Assembly: GCF_018449695.1 (NCBI RefSeq)
Contig: NZ_JAAVUY010000017.1
Coordinates: 1 to 64,000, forward strand
Direction of reading: 5' to 3'
Length of the DNA: 64,000 nucleotides
DNA from: Bradyrhizobium sp. dw_411
Lineage (GTDB): Bacteria; Pseudomonadota; Alphaproteobacteria; Rhizobiales; Xanthobacteraceae
The notes below the pieces were generated by a model that saw nothing but the letters and a program-made list of their open reading frames with translations, searched no databases and was not told the origin of the DNA. Below are positions 8,209 through 18,429 of this stretch, piece after piece. Both the position numbers and the translations under genes were made by a program. The first letter of the stretch is position 1. The number at the start of each line of letters is the position of its first letter.

Positions 8209-10194
8209 ATGGCGAATGTCGATCACAACCGTATGGCCAACGCAATTCGCGGGCTGTCGATGGATGCCGTCGAGAAGGCCAAATCGGGCCATCCCGGGCT
8301 GCCGATGGGCGCCGCCGACATGGCGACCGTATTGTTTACGCAATTCCTGAAATTCGATGCGGCCGATCCGAAATGGCCGGACCGCGACCGTTTTATTCTT
8401 TCGGCCGGCCACGGCTCGATGCTGCTCTATGCGGTGCTTTACCTCACCGGCAATGTCGACATGACGCTCGACCAGCTCAAGCATTTCCGCCAGTTGGGTT
8501 CGCTGACCCCCGGACATCCTGAGAATTTCCACACCAAGGGCATCGAGACCACCACAGGCCCGCTCGGCCAGGGCATCGCGACGGCGGTCGGCTTCGCGGT
8601 GGCCGAGAAGATGCTCGCGGCTGAATTCGGCAAGAAGGCCGTCGACCACCATACCTACGTGCTCTGCTCCGATGGCGACCTGATGGAAGGCGTCTCGCAG
8701 GAAGCCATCGCGCTGGCCGGGCACTGGAAGCTCAACAAGATGATCGTGCTGTATGACGACAACGGCATTTCGATCGACGGCCCAACCTCGATCTCCGACT
8801 CGGTCGATCAGGTGAAGCGCTTCAAGTCCGCCGGCTGGGCGGCCGAGCGGATCGACGGTCATGATCAAAATGCGATTGCGGCTGCAATCACCCGCGCGCA
8901 AAAATCCAACAAGCCCACGCTGATCGCCTGCAAGACCACGATCGGCTTCGGTGCGCCGACCAAGGCCGGCACCAACAAGGCACATGGCGAAGCGCTCGGC
9001 GCCGAGGAACTCAAGGGCGCCAAGGAAAAGCTCGGCATTTCGCTGGAGCCGTTCTCGGTCCCCGATGATGTTCTGAAAGCCTGGCGCGAAGCCGGCAGCC
9101 GCGGCGTCCCCGCGCGCAAGGAATGGGAAGCGCGGATGGCGACCTTGTCCAACCGCAAGCGCGCCGAATTCGACCGCCGCCTGCGACATGAGCGGCCGGC
9201 CTCGCTGGCGAAGGCGATCAAGGCGCACAAGAAGATGCTGCTGGAGACGCCGCAGAACATCGCGACCCGCAAATCGTCGGAGTCCCTGATCGACGCCATC
9301 GCTCTGGCGATGCCGATGGAATTCCTCGCGGGCTCGGCCGATCTCACCGGCTCCAACAACAACAAGGCGAAATCGGCGACAGGCTTTTCGGCCAAGACGC
9401 CCAAGGGCCGCTTCGTGCATTACGGCATCCGCGAGCACGGCATGGCGGCTGCGATGAACGGCATCTTCCTGCATGGCGGTTTCGCGCCCAATGGCGCGAC
9501 CTTCCTGACATTCACCGACTATGCCCGTCCGGCGATGCGGCTCGCCGCACTGATGGGCACCGGCGTGGTCTATGTGATGACCCACGACTCAATCGGCCTC
9601 GGCGAAGACGGGCCGACGCATCAGCCGGTCGAACATCTCGCAGCGCTGCGCGCCATTCCCAACATGCGGGTGTTCCGCCCCTGCGACGCGGTCGAAGTCA
9701 CCGAATGCTGGGAGCTCGCGCTCAACCGTATCGACGGGCCGACGGTGCTGGCGCTGAGCCGCCAGAACCTGCCGCAATTGCGCACGTCGACACCTCAGGA
9801 CAATCCCTGCAGCCATGGCGGCTACGAACTGGTCGCCGCTCAAGGTGAAGCCAAGGTGTCGCTGTTCGCATCAGGATCGGAAGTCGAAATCGCGGTCGCC
9901 GCTCAGAAGCAGCTCGCCGAGCGCGGCATTGCGACGCGGGTGGTTTCCGTGCCCGCGCTCGAACTGTTGCTGGCGCAGCCCGCCGACAAGCAGAAGGCGA
10001 TCATCGGCAATGCCCCGGTCAAGATCGCGATCGAGGCCGCGGTGCGATGGGGCTGGGATGCCGTAATCGGCCATGACGGAGAATTCATCGGCATGCACGG
10101 CTTCGGCGCCAGCGCCCCGGCCAAGGACCTGTACAAGCACTTCGGCATTACGGCCGAGGCTGCAGTTAACGCAGCCCTGAAACGTCTTGGCTAA
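8209..10194 (+). CDS. tkt: Transketolase
   Basis: A 661-aa thiamine-diphosphate enzyme of the pentose phosphate and Calvin pathways, exchanging two-carbon units between sugar phosphates. The family start MANVDHNRMANAIRGLSMD places the start at 8209, although the frame stays open upstream. The ThDP motif is visible as CSDGDLMEGVSQEA...LYDDN, and the transketolase signature as KSGHPGLPMGAADMA. The C-terminal part has GVPALELLL-like and GADVAVR-like folds (WGWDAVIGHDGEFIGMHGFG). It leads a central-carbon block (tkt, gap, pgk, two aldolases) on the same strand. Confidence 0.96.
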   Translation: MANVDHNRMANAIRGLSMDAVEKAKSGHPGLPMGAADMATVLFTQFLKFDAADPKWPDRDRFILSAGHGSMLLYAVLYLTGNVDMTLDQLKHFRQLGSLTPGHPENFHTKGIETTTGPLGQGIATAVGFAVAEKMLAAEFGKKAVDHHTYVLCSDGDLMEGVSQEAIALAGHWKLNKMIVLYDDNGISIDGPTSISDSVDQVKRFKSAGWAAERIDGHDQNAIAAAITRAQKSNKPTLIACKTTIGFGAPTKAGTNKAHGEALGAEELKGAKEKLGISLEPFSVPDDVLKAWREAGSRGVPARKEWEARMATLSNRKRAEFDRRLRHERPASLAKAIKAHKKMLLETPQNIATRKSSESLIDAIALAMPMEFLAGSADLTGSNNNKAKSATGFSAKTPKGRFVHYGIREHGMAAAMNGIFLHGGFAPNGATFLTFTDYARPAMRLAALMGTGVVYVMTHDSIGLGEDGPTHQPVEHLAALRAIPNMRVFRPCDAVEVTECWELALNRIDGPTVLALSRQNLPQLRTSTPQDNPCSHGGYELVAAQGEAKVSLFASGSEVEIAVAAQKQLAERGIATRVVSVPALELLLAQPADKQKAIIGNAPVKIAIEAAVRWGWDAVIGHDGEFIGMHGFGASAPAKDLYKHFGITAEAAVNAALKRLG

Positions 10195-10333
10195 CGGTTG
10201 AGATTGCCCGGAAAAGGGACTAGGTAGAGGTTACATTTTCCGTTCTCGTCCGGCCGAACCGGGCGATCCGCAGTCAGAATCTCCGTGGGAAGCACTTCCT
10301 GCGGGGACGGCAACAGCTTTTAGGGAGAAGGAT

Positions 10334-11341
<1,008 letters not shown>

Positions 11342-11368
11342 CTGTCTGAACCAACATGCGAGAGTGAA

Positions 11369-11503
11369 ATGACGCCATCGCCTTGGATCGCTATTCCAGC
11401 CGGAATTTTGCTACTCGCATTTCTCCTGTTCGCGTTTCGGCAAGGCATGAAGGTCACAAGCCGTCAAGAAGGGGATCCACCGGAGAGAACCGGTGGCGTG
11501 TGA
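11369..11503 (+). CDS. Small single-pass membrane protein (44 aa), unknown function
   Basis: A short gene between gap and pgk. The ATG at 11369 is preceded by GAGAGTGAA, a weak Shine-Dalgarno. The peptide has one hydrophobic helix (about residues 7-23, IAIPAGILLLAFLLFAF), then RQGMKVTS and a polar tail ending in TGGV. It fits an N-out/C-in small membrane protein. It is not recognised as a named family. It lies 27 bp after gap and 48 bp before pgk, so it would be on the same mRNA. The likelihood that it is real rests on the membrane helix, the ribosome-binding site and the lack of other use for the gap; conservation has not been tested. Confidence 0.55.
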   Translation: MTPSPWIAIPAGILLLAFLLFAFRQGMKVTSRQEGDPPERTGGV

Positions 11504-11551
11504 AGGGGCGCGCGCAAGAGACTCTGGATCAATCGAACTTGTGATGGTGAC

Positions 11552-12745
11552 ATGAAGAAATTCCGCACCCTCGATGACGTCGATGTCAAAGGCAAACGGG
11601 TGTTGCTGCGCGTCGACCTCAACGTGCCCATGGACAACGGCCAGGTCAGCGACGCGACGCGGCTCGAACGCGTCGCCCCGACCATCACCGAGATTTCCGG
11701 CAAGGGCGGCAAGGTCATCCTGCTTGCGCATTTCGGCCGCCCCAAGGGGCGTGACGCCAAGGACTCGCTCAAACCCGTCGCGGCCGCGCTGGCGCAAGTG
11801 ATCAGGAAGCCCGTGGCATTTGCAGAAGAATGCACCGGCGAGGTCGCGGCCAAGGCCGTGGCCGCGATGAAGGATGGCGACATCCTTTGTTTGGAAAATA
11901 CCCGCTTCCATAAAGAGGAAGAAAAGAACGACCCGGCCTTCGCCGCTGAACTGGCCAAACTCGGCGACATCTGGGTCAATGACGCGTTTTCGGCGGCGCA
12001 CCGTGCCCATGCCTCGACCGAGGGCCTCGGTCACATCTTGCCGGCCTATGCCGGACGCACCATGCAGGCCGAACTCGACGCGCTGGGCAAGGCGCTGGAA
12101 GCCCCGACCAAGCCTGTCATCGCGATCATCGGCGGCGCCAAAGTCTCGACCAAGATCGATCTTCTGGAAAATCTCGTCAGCAAGGTCGATGCGCTGGTGA
12201 TCGGCGGCGGCATGGCCAATACGTTCCTGCATGCGCAAGGCGTCGGCATCGGCAAGTCGCTGGCGGAAAAGGACCTCGCGGCCACGGCGCTGCGGATCAT
12301 CGACAAGGCCGAAGCCGCCAATTGCGCGATCATCCTGCCGGTCGATGCCGTGGTGGCGTTTCAGTTCGCCGCCAATGCTCCCTCCCATGCCTACGGCCTC
12401 GACGCGATCCCGGCCGACGGCATGATCCTCGATGTCGGGCCGCAGTCCGTGGCGCGGATTCATGCCGCGATCGACGATGCCGCAACGCTGGTCTGGAATG
12501 GCCCGCTCGGCGCGTTCGAGATGACGCCGTTCGACCGCGGTACCATGGTGGCGGCAAGACATGCCGCCGAACGGACCAAGGCCAAGAAGCTGATTTCGGT
12601 GGCCGGTGGCGGCGACACGGTGGCGGCGCTTAATCAGGCGGGCGTGGCCGGCGATTTCAGCTATGTTTCGACGGCGGGCGGCGCGTTTCTCGAATGGATG
12701 GAAGGGAAACCATTGCCCGGGGTCGAGGTTTTAAGGATACGCTAG
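11552..12745 (+). CDS. pgk: Phosphoglycerate kinase
   Basis: A 397-aa cytoplasmic kinase that transfers phosphate between 1,3-bisphosphoglycerate and ADP. It starts MKKFRTLDDVDVKGKRVLLR and has the PGK signature RVDLNVPM, HFGRPKG, ENTRFHKEEE, the lysine-rich GGAKVSTKI, and the nucleotide loop GGGDTVAAL. Length is typical. It is the third enzyme of the tkt-gap-pgk-fba run. Confidence 0.97.
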   Translation: MKKFRTLDDVDVKGKRVLLRVDLNVPMDNGQVSDATRLERVAPTITEISGKGGKVILLAHFGRPKGRDAKDSLKPVAAALAQVIRKPVAFAEECTGEVAAKAVAAMKDGDILCLENTRFHKEEEKNDPAFAAELAKLGDIWVNDAFSAAHRAHASTEGLGHILPAYAGRTMQAELDALGKALEAPTKPVIAIIGGAKVSTKIDLLENLVSKVDALVIGGGMANTFLHAQGVGIGKSLAEKDLAATALRIIDKAEAANCAIILPVDAVVAFQFAANAPSHAYGLDAIPADGMILDVGPQSVARIHAAIDDAATLVWNGPLGAFEMTPFDRGTMVAARHAAERTKAKKLISVAGGGDTVAALNQAGVAGDFSYVSTAGGAFLEWMEGKPLPGVEVLRIR

Positions 12746-12787
12746 ACTTTACCGGGAAATGCAGCCCCAACGCGGAGAACAGGACAG

Positions 12788-13855
12788 ATGGTTCGGATCA
12801 CGTTGCGTCAATTGCTCGACCACGCGGCGGAGCACGATTACGGCGTGCCGGCCTTCAACATCAACAATATGGAGCAGGCGCTGGCCATCATGGAGGCCGC
12901 CTCCACGCTCGACGCGCCCGTGATCATCCAGGCCTCGCGCGGCGCACGGTCCTACGCCAACGACATCATGCTCAAGCACATGATGGACGCGGTCACTGAA
13001 ATCTATCCGCAAATCCCGGTCTGCGTGCATCTCGATCACGGCAACGGCCCCGACACCTGCATGACCGCGATCCAGGCCGGCTTCACTTCGGTGATGATGG
13101 ACGGCTCGCTGAAAGCCGACGGCAAGACCGCGGCCGATTGGGACTACAATGTCGGCGTCACCAAGACCGTGACCGACATGGCCCATCTCGGCGGCATTTC
13201 GGTCGAGGGCGAACTCGGTGTGCTAGGTTCGCTCGAGACCGGCATGGGCGACAAGGAAGACGGCCACGGCGCCGAGGGCAAGCTGTCGCATGATCAGTTG
13301 CTGACTAATCCCGACGAAGCCGTGAAGTTCGTCAAGGAGACCAAGGTCGACGCGCTGGCGATCGCGATGGGCACCTCACACGGCGCCTACAAATTTACCC
13401 GCAAGCCGGACGGCGACATTCTCGCCATGAACGTGATCGAGGAAATTCACCGCAAGCTGCCCAACACGCATCTGGTGATGCATGGGTCGTCCTCGGTGCC
13501 GCAGGACCTGCAGGACATCATCAACGCCAATGGCGGCAAGATGAAGCCGACCTGGGGCGTGCCGGTTTCCGAAATTCAGCGCGGCATCAAGAACGGCGTG
13601 CGCAAGATCAACATCGACACCGACAACCGGATGGCGATGACCGGCCAGATCCGGAAGATTCTCAAGGAAGATCCCAGCGAATTCGATCCACGCAAATATC
13701 TCAAGCCAGCGATGGAAGCGATGACCAGACTGTGCAAGCAGCGGCTGCAGGAATTCAACACCGCCGGCCAGGCCAGCAAGTTCAAGAAGGTGCTGACCAC
13801 CGCCGAGATGGCCAAGCGCTATGTCAAGGGCGAGCTTGATCCGAAAGTCGCATAA
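12788..13855 (+). CDS. fba: Class II fructose-bisphosphate aldolase (Calvin-cycle subtype)
   Basis: A 355-aa zinc-dependent aldolase for fructose-1,6- and sedoheptulose-1,7-bisphosphate. It shows the class II signatures VCVHLDHGNGPDTC (zinc His) and GISVEGELGVLG, with GTSHGAYKF, HGSSSVP and NIDTDNR. The sequence resembles CbbA/Fba of photosynthetic and rhizobial alphaproteobacteria. The ribosome-binding site AGGACAG precedes the ATG. The next gene is a class I aldolase for the same reaction, so the window encodes both mechanistic types. Confidence 0.94.
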   Translation: MVRITLRQLLDHAAEHDYGVPAFNINNMEQALAIMEAASTLDAPVIIQASRGARSYANDIMLKHMMDAVTEIYPQIPVCVHLDHGNGPDTCMTAIQAGFTSVMMDGSLKADGKTAADWDYNVGVTKTVTDMAHLGGISVEGELGVLGSLETGMGDKEDGHGAEGKLSHDQLLTNPDEAVKFVKETKVDALAIAMGTSHGAYKFTRKPDGDILAMNVIEEIHRKLPNTHLVMHGSSSVPQDLQDIINANGGKMKPTWGVPVSEIQRGIKNGVRKINIDTDNRMAMTGQIRKILKEDPSEFDPRKYLKPAMEAMTRLCKQRLQEFNTAGQASKFKKVLTTAEMAKRYVKGELDPKVA

Positions 13856-13989
13856 ACCGGCCTCTTTCAGGCCCAGACTTTCTCCAGAGTTTCTTGGGAA
13901 TTGCCCGAGAACGGTCTATTTTGGCCTGCAGGAATCTGCGTGAATCCTGCGGGAACTTTGCTGAAATACTGGCTCTGGAGAAGGCACCG

Positions 13990-15021
13990 ATGAATCTCGC
14001 CGATCTCAACAAGGTCGCTCTGGCCATGGTCGCGCCGGGCAAGGGCCTGCTCGCCGCCGACGAATCCTCCGGCACCATCAAGAAGCGGTTTGACGCCATC
14101 AACGTCGTCTCGACCGAAGAATCCCGCCGCGACTATCGCGAAATGCTGTTCCGTTCCGATGAGGCGATGAAGCAATGCATCTCCGGCGTCATCCTGTATG
14201 ACGAAACCATCTGGCAGAATGCCGCAGACGGCACGCCTTTGATCAAGCTGATCGAGCAATCCGGCGCGATCCCCGGCATCAAGGTCGATGAGGGCACGCA
14301 GGCATTGGCGAACAGCCCCGGCGAATTGGTCACCACCGGCCTCGACAAGCTCGCCGGCCGGTTGGAAAAATATTACGCGCAGGGCGCACGCTTCGCCAAA
14401 TGGCGCGCGGTGATCGATATCAGCGGCGCGGATATCCCCTCGCGGACCGCGATCCATGTCAATGCTCACGCGCTGGCGCGTTATGCGGCGCTATGCCAAG
14501 CCGCGCAGATCGTGCCGATCGTGGAGCCGGAAGTGCTGATGGACGGCGATCACGACATCGACCGTTGTTATGCCGTGACCCAGCGTGTGCTCAACAAGAC
14601 GTTCCATGAATTGCGCATCCAGCGCGTCGCGCTGGAGGGCATGATCCTGAAACCCAACATGGTCATCGCGGGCAAGAAGAGCCCGAAGCAGGCTTCCATT
14701 GGCGAGGTCGCCGAGAAAACCATCCGGCTGCTGAAAACCTGCGTCCCCGCCGTGGTTCCCGGCATCGCCTTCCTGTCCGGCGGACAGTCCGATGAAGACG
14801 CGACCGCGCATCTCGACGCGATGAACAAGATCGGCGGCCTGCCATGGCCCCTCACCTTCTCCTATGGCCGCGCGCTGCAGGCGGCGCCGCAAAAGGCGTG
14901 GTCGGGCAAGGTCGAGAACGTCGCCGCGAGCCAGCGGGCCTTCACCCATCGCGCACGGATGAATTCGCTCGCGAGCAAGGGTGAATGGAAGGCCGATCTG
15001 GAAACCAGGAAAGCATCATAG
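13990..15021 (+). CDS. Class I fructose-bisphosphate aldolase
   Basis: A 343-aa Schiff-base aldolase of the eukaryote-like class I family. The start at 13990 gives MNLADLNKVALAMVAPG, and then GLLAADESSGTIKKRF, the class I N-terminal signature. The Schiff-base lysine region is ALEGMILKPNMVIAG (about residues 215-229), followed by VPGIAFLSGGQSDEDATAHL and the WPLTFSYGRALQ signature. It catalyses the same cleavage as the class II enzyme just upstream without metal. The frame stays open 96 bp upstream, but homology starts at MNLADL. Confidence 0.93.
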   Translation: MNLADLNKVALAMVAPGKGLLAADESSGTIKKRFDAINVVSTEESRRDYREMLFRSDEAMKQCISGVILYDETIWQNAADGTPLIKLIEQSGAIPGIKVDEGTQALANSPGELVTTGLDKLAGRLEKYYAQGARFAKWRAVIDISGADIPSRTAIHVNAHALARYAALCQAAQIVPIVEPEVLMDGDHDIDRCYAVTQRVLNKTFHELRIQRVALEGMILKPNMVIAGKKSPKQASIGEVAEKTIRLLKTCVPAVVPGIAFLSGGQSDEDATAHLDAMNKIGGLPWPLTFSYGRALQAAPQKAWSGKVENVAASQRAFTHRARMNSLASKGEWKADLETRKAS

Positions 15022-15023
15022 AC

Positions 15024-15704
15024 TTGGCCACGAAACCCGCCCCGCCGCGCCCGGTGCCGCGTCTCTATCTCGCGACACCCGAGATCGACGATCCCCAATC
15101 CTTGCTCGCCAGCCTCCCAAGCCTGCTCGCGCAGGCCGATGTCGCAGCCGTGTTGCTGCGGCTGAAGCCGACCGACCAGCGCACCATGATTTCGCGCATC
15201 AAGGCATTGGCCCCACCGATTCAGGACAAGGGCGCCGCGCTGCTGATCGAGGGACATGTCGAACTGGTCGCGCGCGGTGGCGCCGATGGCGCTCATCTGA
15301 CCGGCATCGCCGCGATGGAAGAAGCACTGCCGACGCTGAAACCCGATCGCATCGCCGGAGTCGGCGGCCTCGCGACGCGGCATGATTCGATGGCCGCAGG
15401 CGAAGCGGGTGCGGATTACGTGCTGTTCGGCGAGCCCGACGCGCACCAGCAGCGGCCTTCGACCGACGCGATCGCCGAGCGCCTGCAATGGTGGGCCGAA
15501 TTGTTCGAGCCGCCCTGCGTCGGATTCGCCGTGTCGCTGGAAGAAGCCCGCGAATTCGCCGCAGCCGGCGCGGATTTCGTTCTGGTCGGCGATTTCATCT
15601 GGAATGATGCGCGCGGCGCTGGTGTAGCGCTGAAGGAGGCCGAGCAGGCCATTCAACGGGCCCATGCCGCAACGGCCGAACAAGCCACCGCCGGGCAGCG
15701 ATGA
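15024..15704 (+). CDS. Thiamine-phosphate synthase-like (ThiE/TenI fold) protein
   Basis: A protein of about 226 aa if translated from TTG at 15024, which lies 3 bp after the aldolase stop; an ATG at 14985 would overlap that gene by 37 bp. It has a TIM-barrel pattern of the ThiE/TenI type: a beta-strand VAAVLLRLKP, then ALLIEGHVELVARGGADGAHLTG, GVGGLATRHDSMAAGEAGADYVLFGEP, and a C-terminal AAAGADFVLVGDFIW. ThiE joins HMP-PP and thiazole phosphate; other thiamine genes are absent here, so the exact role is uncertain. Its stop overlaps the next gene by 4 bp. Confidence 0.75.
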   Translation: MATKPAPPRPVPRLYLATPEIDDPQSLLASLPSLLAQADVAAVLLRLKPTDQRTMISRIKALAPPIQDKGAALLIEGHVELVARGGADGAHLTGIAAMEEALPTLKPDRIAGVGGLATRHDSMAAGEAGADYVLFGEPDAHQQRPSTDAIAERLQWWAELFEPPCVGFAVSLEEAREFAAAGADFVLVGDFIWNDARGAGVALKEAEQAIQRAHAATAEQATAGQR

Positions 15705-16786
15705 CACCGGCCATGAAAATCCTGCGTCCGATCGCGATCCTGGCCAGCCTGCTGATGCTGACGGCAAACGCGATAGCGCAACTGTCGCTGACGCCTCCTG
15801 CGCAAAATCCGCCCGAGGCAAACAAGCCGGCGGCGAAGCCGAAACCAAAGCCCGCCGCCGCGCCCAAAAAGCCCGCGGTGTCTGCGAAACCCGCGACACC
15901 ACCGCCGACCGCCACGGTCATTCCTGCCCCCGCGCAGGTGACCGACGATCCCAATGTCGACCTGGTGTTCGGCGCCTATCAGCGCGGCCTCTACAAGACC
16001 GCCTACGAGCTTGCGACCAAACGCGTCGAGCAAACCGGCGATCCCAAGGCGATGACCATGCTGGGCGAACTCTCCGCCAATGCGCTCGGCGTCAAGCGCG
16101 ACTATGCGAAGGCGGCCGAATGGTACAAGCGCGCTGCGGACGCTGGCGACCGCGAAGGCATGTTCGCGCTGGCCATGATGCGGCTCGGCGGCCGGGGCGG
16201 CCCTGTCAACCGCGAGGAAGCGGTGAAATTGATGGCGTCCTCGGCCAAGCTCGGCAACCCCAAGGCGGCGTATAATCTCGCGCTGCTTTATCTTGACGGC
16301 CAGACGCTGCCACAGGACCTGCGGCGCTCGGCCGAATTGCTGCGCATCGCCGCCGACGCAGGGAACCCGGAAGCGCAATACGCGCTCGCGACCTTCTACA
16401 AGGAAGGCACCGGCGTGGCGAAAGACGTCGAAAAGTCGGTCCGGCTGCTGCAGGCGGCCTCGCTCGCCGACAATGTCGACGCCGAGGTCGAATACGCCAT
16501 CGCGCTCTACAATGGCACCGGCACGCCGAAGAACGAGGCCGCCGCGGTGGCCTTGCTCCGCAAGGCCGCCCGGCAGGGCAGCGCGATCGCCCAGAACCGC
16601 CTGGCGCGGGTGCTGGTCAGCGGATCGGGCGCGCCGATGGACAAGGTCGAGGGCTTCAAATGGCACCTTGTCGCCAAAACCTCCGGCAAGGGCGACCCCG
16701 AGCTCGACGACGCCATGTCCAGAATAAGCCCCGAGGATCGCGCCAAGGCGGAAGCGGGCGCGCGCCTGTGGCTCGGCCGCAAATGA
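15701..16786 (+). CDS. Exported Sel1-repeat protein
   Basis: A 361-aa protein with a signal peptide (MKILRPIAILASLLMLTANAIAQ), then a Pro/Lys/Ala-rich linker (about residues 30-80) and a run of Sel1/TPR-like repeats (about 95-335) of the form A-Y-N-L-A-L-L-Y-L-D-G and YAKAAEWYKRAADAGD. Such solenoids are scaffolds for protein contacts, usually in the periplasm. The start at 15701 overlaps the ThiE-like stop (ATGA); an internal ATG at 15713 would also give a good signal peptide. The partner is not known. Confidence 0.82.
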   Translation: MTPAMKILRPIAILASLLMLTANAIAQLSLTPPAQNPPEANKPAAKPKPKPAAAPKKPAVSAKPATPPPTATVIPAPAQVTDDPNVDLVFGAYQRGLYKTAYELATKRVEQTGDPKAMTMLGELSANALGVKRDYAKAAEWYKRAADAGDREGMFALAMMRLGGRGGPVNREEAVKLMASSAKLGNPKAAYNLALLYLDGQTLPQDLRRSAELLRIAADAGNPEAQYALATFYKEGTGVAKDVEKSVRLLQAASLADNVDAEVEYAIALYNGTGTPKNEAAAVALLRKAARQGSAIAQNRLARVLVSGSGAPMDKVEGFKWHLVAKTSGKGDPELDDAMSRISPEDRAKAEAGARLWLGRK

Positions 16787-16912
16787 TCCGCCTTGACGCC
16801 ACCGCAACCGCAGGGCACCCAGTCCAAGGTCAGCTTCCGGGTTAAGGGGTCGAACCTCAAGACATCCGCAACCCTCAGCCCACCCTCGAAACCTCAATCA
16901 CAAGCCGAGATC

Positions 16913-17707
16913 ATGCTGCATTCAGCCCTTATCAACGTCATGCTCAAAGCCGCGCGCCGCGCCGGCCGCAGCCTCAAGCGCGACCTCGGCGAGATCGAGC
17001 ATCTTCAGGTGTCGCTGAAGGGACCCGCCAATTTCGTCACCATGGCGGATCGGCGCGCTGAAGAGATGCTCTACGAGGACCTGACCAAGGCGCGGCCGGG
17101 CTACGGCTTCATCGGCGAGGAAGGCGGCACCCGCGAGGGCGCCGACAAGAGCCACACCTGGATCGTCGACCCGCTCGACGGCACCACCAATTTCCTGCAC
17201 GGCATCCCGCAATTCGCGATCTCGATCGGATTGCAGCGCGAGGGCGTCATCATCGCGGGCCTGATCTACAATCCGGCCAATGACGAGCTTTACATGGCCG
17301 AGCGCGGCAAGGGTGCTTTCCTGAACGATCAGCGGCTGCGCGTCGCCGGCCGGCGCCAACTCGACGAATGCGTGGTGGCCTGCGGGCTGCCGCATATCGG
17401 CCGCGGCGACCATGAATTGTCGCGCCGGGAAATGGCCGCGATCCAGAACAAGGTCGCCGGCCTGCGTAGATTCGGCGCCGCCTCGCTCGACATGGCCTTT
17501 GTCGCAGCCGGCCGCCTCGACGGCTATTGGGAACGCAATCTGCAGCCCTGGGACATGGCGGCGGGACAGATCATGGTCCGCGAAGCCGGCGGCACCGTCA
17601 GCGGCTTCGAGGGCAACGATGACCCGCTCAAGACCGGCGACGTGATCTGCGGCAATGAATTCGTCCACGGCGAACTGGTGAAGATTTTAAAGCCGCTGGG
17701 GAAGTGA
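16913..17707 (+). CDS. suhB: Inositol monophosphatase family protein (SuhB-like)
   Basis: A 264-aa Mg-dependent, Li-sensitive phosphatase. The start at 16913 gives MLHSALINVMLKAARRAGR, matching SuhB. Metal-binding motifs are GEEGG (about residue 67), DPLDGTTNFLHG (about 84-95) and WDMAAGQIMVREAGG near the C-terminus. It may dephosphorylate inositol-1-phosphate or a related sugar phosphate. The gene is the last of the plus-strand central-metabolism block and converges on the toxin-antitoxin pair, 12 bp away. Confidence 0.92.
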   Translation: MLHSALINVMLKAARRAGRSLKRDLGEIEHLQVSLKGPANFVTMADRRAEEMLYEDLTKARPGYGFIGEEGGTREGADKSHTWIVDPLDGTTNFLHGIPQFAISIGLQREGVIIAGLIYNPANDELYMAERGKGAFLNDQRLRVAGRRQLDECVVACGLPHIGRGDHELSRREMAAIQNKVAGLRRFGAASLDMAFVAAGRLDGYWERNLQPWDMAAGQIMVREAGGTVSGFEGNDDPLKTGDVICGNEFVHGELVKILKPLGK

Positions 17708-17719
17708 CGGCGCTGCTTC

Positions 17720-18052
17720 CTACGCCGCCCGCTTCCTGCTCTCGCTGGCGACAGCAAGCCGGACTCCTGACACGCGCTGCAGCTTTCCGATCACCGCAAA
17801 CAGATTATTCGCACGCGGATTCCCTTTGGGACCAAACATCCGCATCAAGCTCTTGGAGGGCGTACCCGTCGCCTTTGCCAGCTTCTCAAAGCCCACCGTC
17901 GCATTGATATAATCACGAAGAACCGCCTTACCGACGTCAACCTCGCCGGCGATGAGCCGCTCCACCGCCTCGGTCAAAAGCGCTTCTCGAAACGCGACAT
18001 CGCGCTCCGCGCGGGCCTTTACGGTCTCCTTGAAGTCTAGGGTTAATGCCAT
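17720..18052 (-). CDS. HTH antitoxin of a HigBA/RelBE-like toxin-antitoxin pair
   Basis: A 110-aa protein with a C-terminal Cro/XRE-like helix-turn-helix (about residues 50-100, VGFEKLAKATGTPSKSLMRMF... NLFAVIGKLQRVSG), of the probable addiction-module antidote family. It follows the toxin gene by 47 bp, an order (toxin first) typical of HigBA. It should neutralise the toxin by direct binding and repress the operon at the palindrome upstream. It starts with MALTLDFKETVKARA. Confidence 0.82.
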   Translation of the reverse strand: MALTLDFKETVKARAERDVAFREALLTEAVERLIAGEVDVGKAVLRDYINATVGFEKLAKATGTPSKSLMRMFGPKGNPRANNLFAVIGKLQRVSGVRLAVASESRKRAA

Positions 18053-18099
18053 CGGTTCTGTCCTCGTTTACCGGACGCGTTTCCTCAGGGAAATGCGTC

Positions 18100-18420
18100 T
18101 CAACCTTTTTTGCGCTTCTTGTAGTCGGCCCATCGCTTCTGCGCGGTTGCTATATCCCGCTGCTGGCGGCTCTTCGTTCCGCCCGCCAGCAAAATCACCA
18201 GTTGGTCGCCGTCCTTGCCGAAATAGATCCGGTATCCTGGCCCGAAATCGATCCGGAATTCCTGGACCCCTGTCCCGACGCCCTTCACGTTGGAAAGATT
18301 ACCGAGTTCAACGCGTGTCAGCGCAACCGTAACCTTCGCGGCGGCTTGAGCATTGAGGCTCTCAAACCAGTCGCGGTACGGACTCTCTCCATCCGGATTG
18401 AGATATTCGAGAATTTGCAC
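18100..18420 (-). CDS. RelE/ParE/HigB-superfamily toxin
   Basis: A 106-aa small basic protein of the 'addiction module killer' family in the RelE/ParE superfamily. Characteristic stretches are SPYRDWFESLNAQAAAKV near the N-terminus, GNLSNVKGVGTGVQEFRIDFGPGYRIYF in the middle and LVILLAGGTKSRQQRDI at the end. Members usually cut ribosome-bound mRNA, but the target here is not shown. The start is GTG at 18420, 9 bp downstream of a perfect operator-like palindrome. The antitoxin gene is downstream on the same strand. Confidence 0.83.
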   Translation of the reverse strand: MQILEYLNPDGESPYRDWFESLNAQAAAKVTVALTRVELGNLSNVKGVGTGVQEFRIDFGPGYRIYFGKDGDQLVILLAGGTKSRQQRDIATAQKRWADYKKRKKG

Positions 18421-18429
18421 CAGAAAATG

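Noticed and set aside
7900..9585. A continuous minus-strand open frame extending the DUF4164 gene by more than 560 codons
   Set aside because: It is antisense to transketolase, which is certain, and its composition is that of a shadow frame. DUF4164 similarity starts at 7899.
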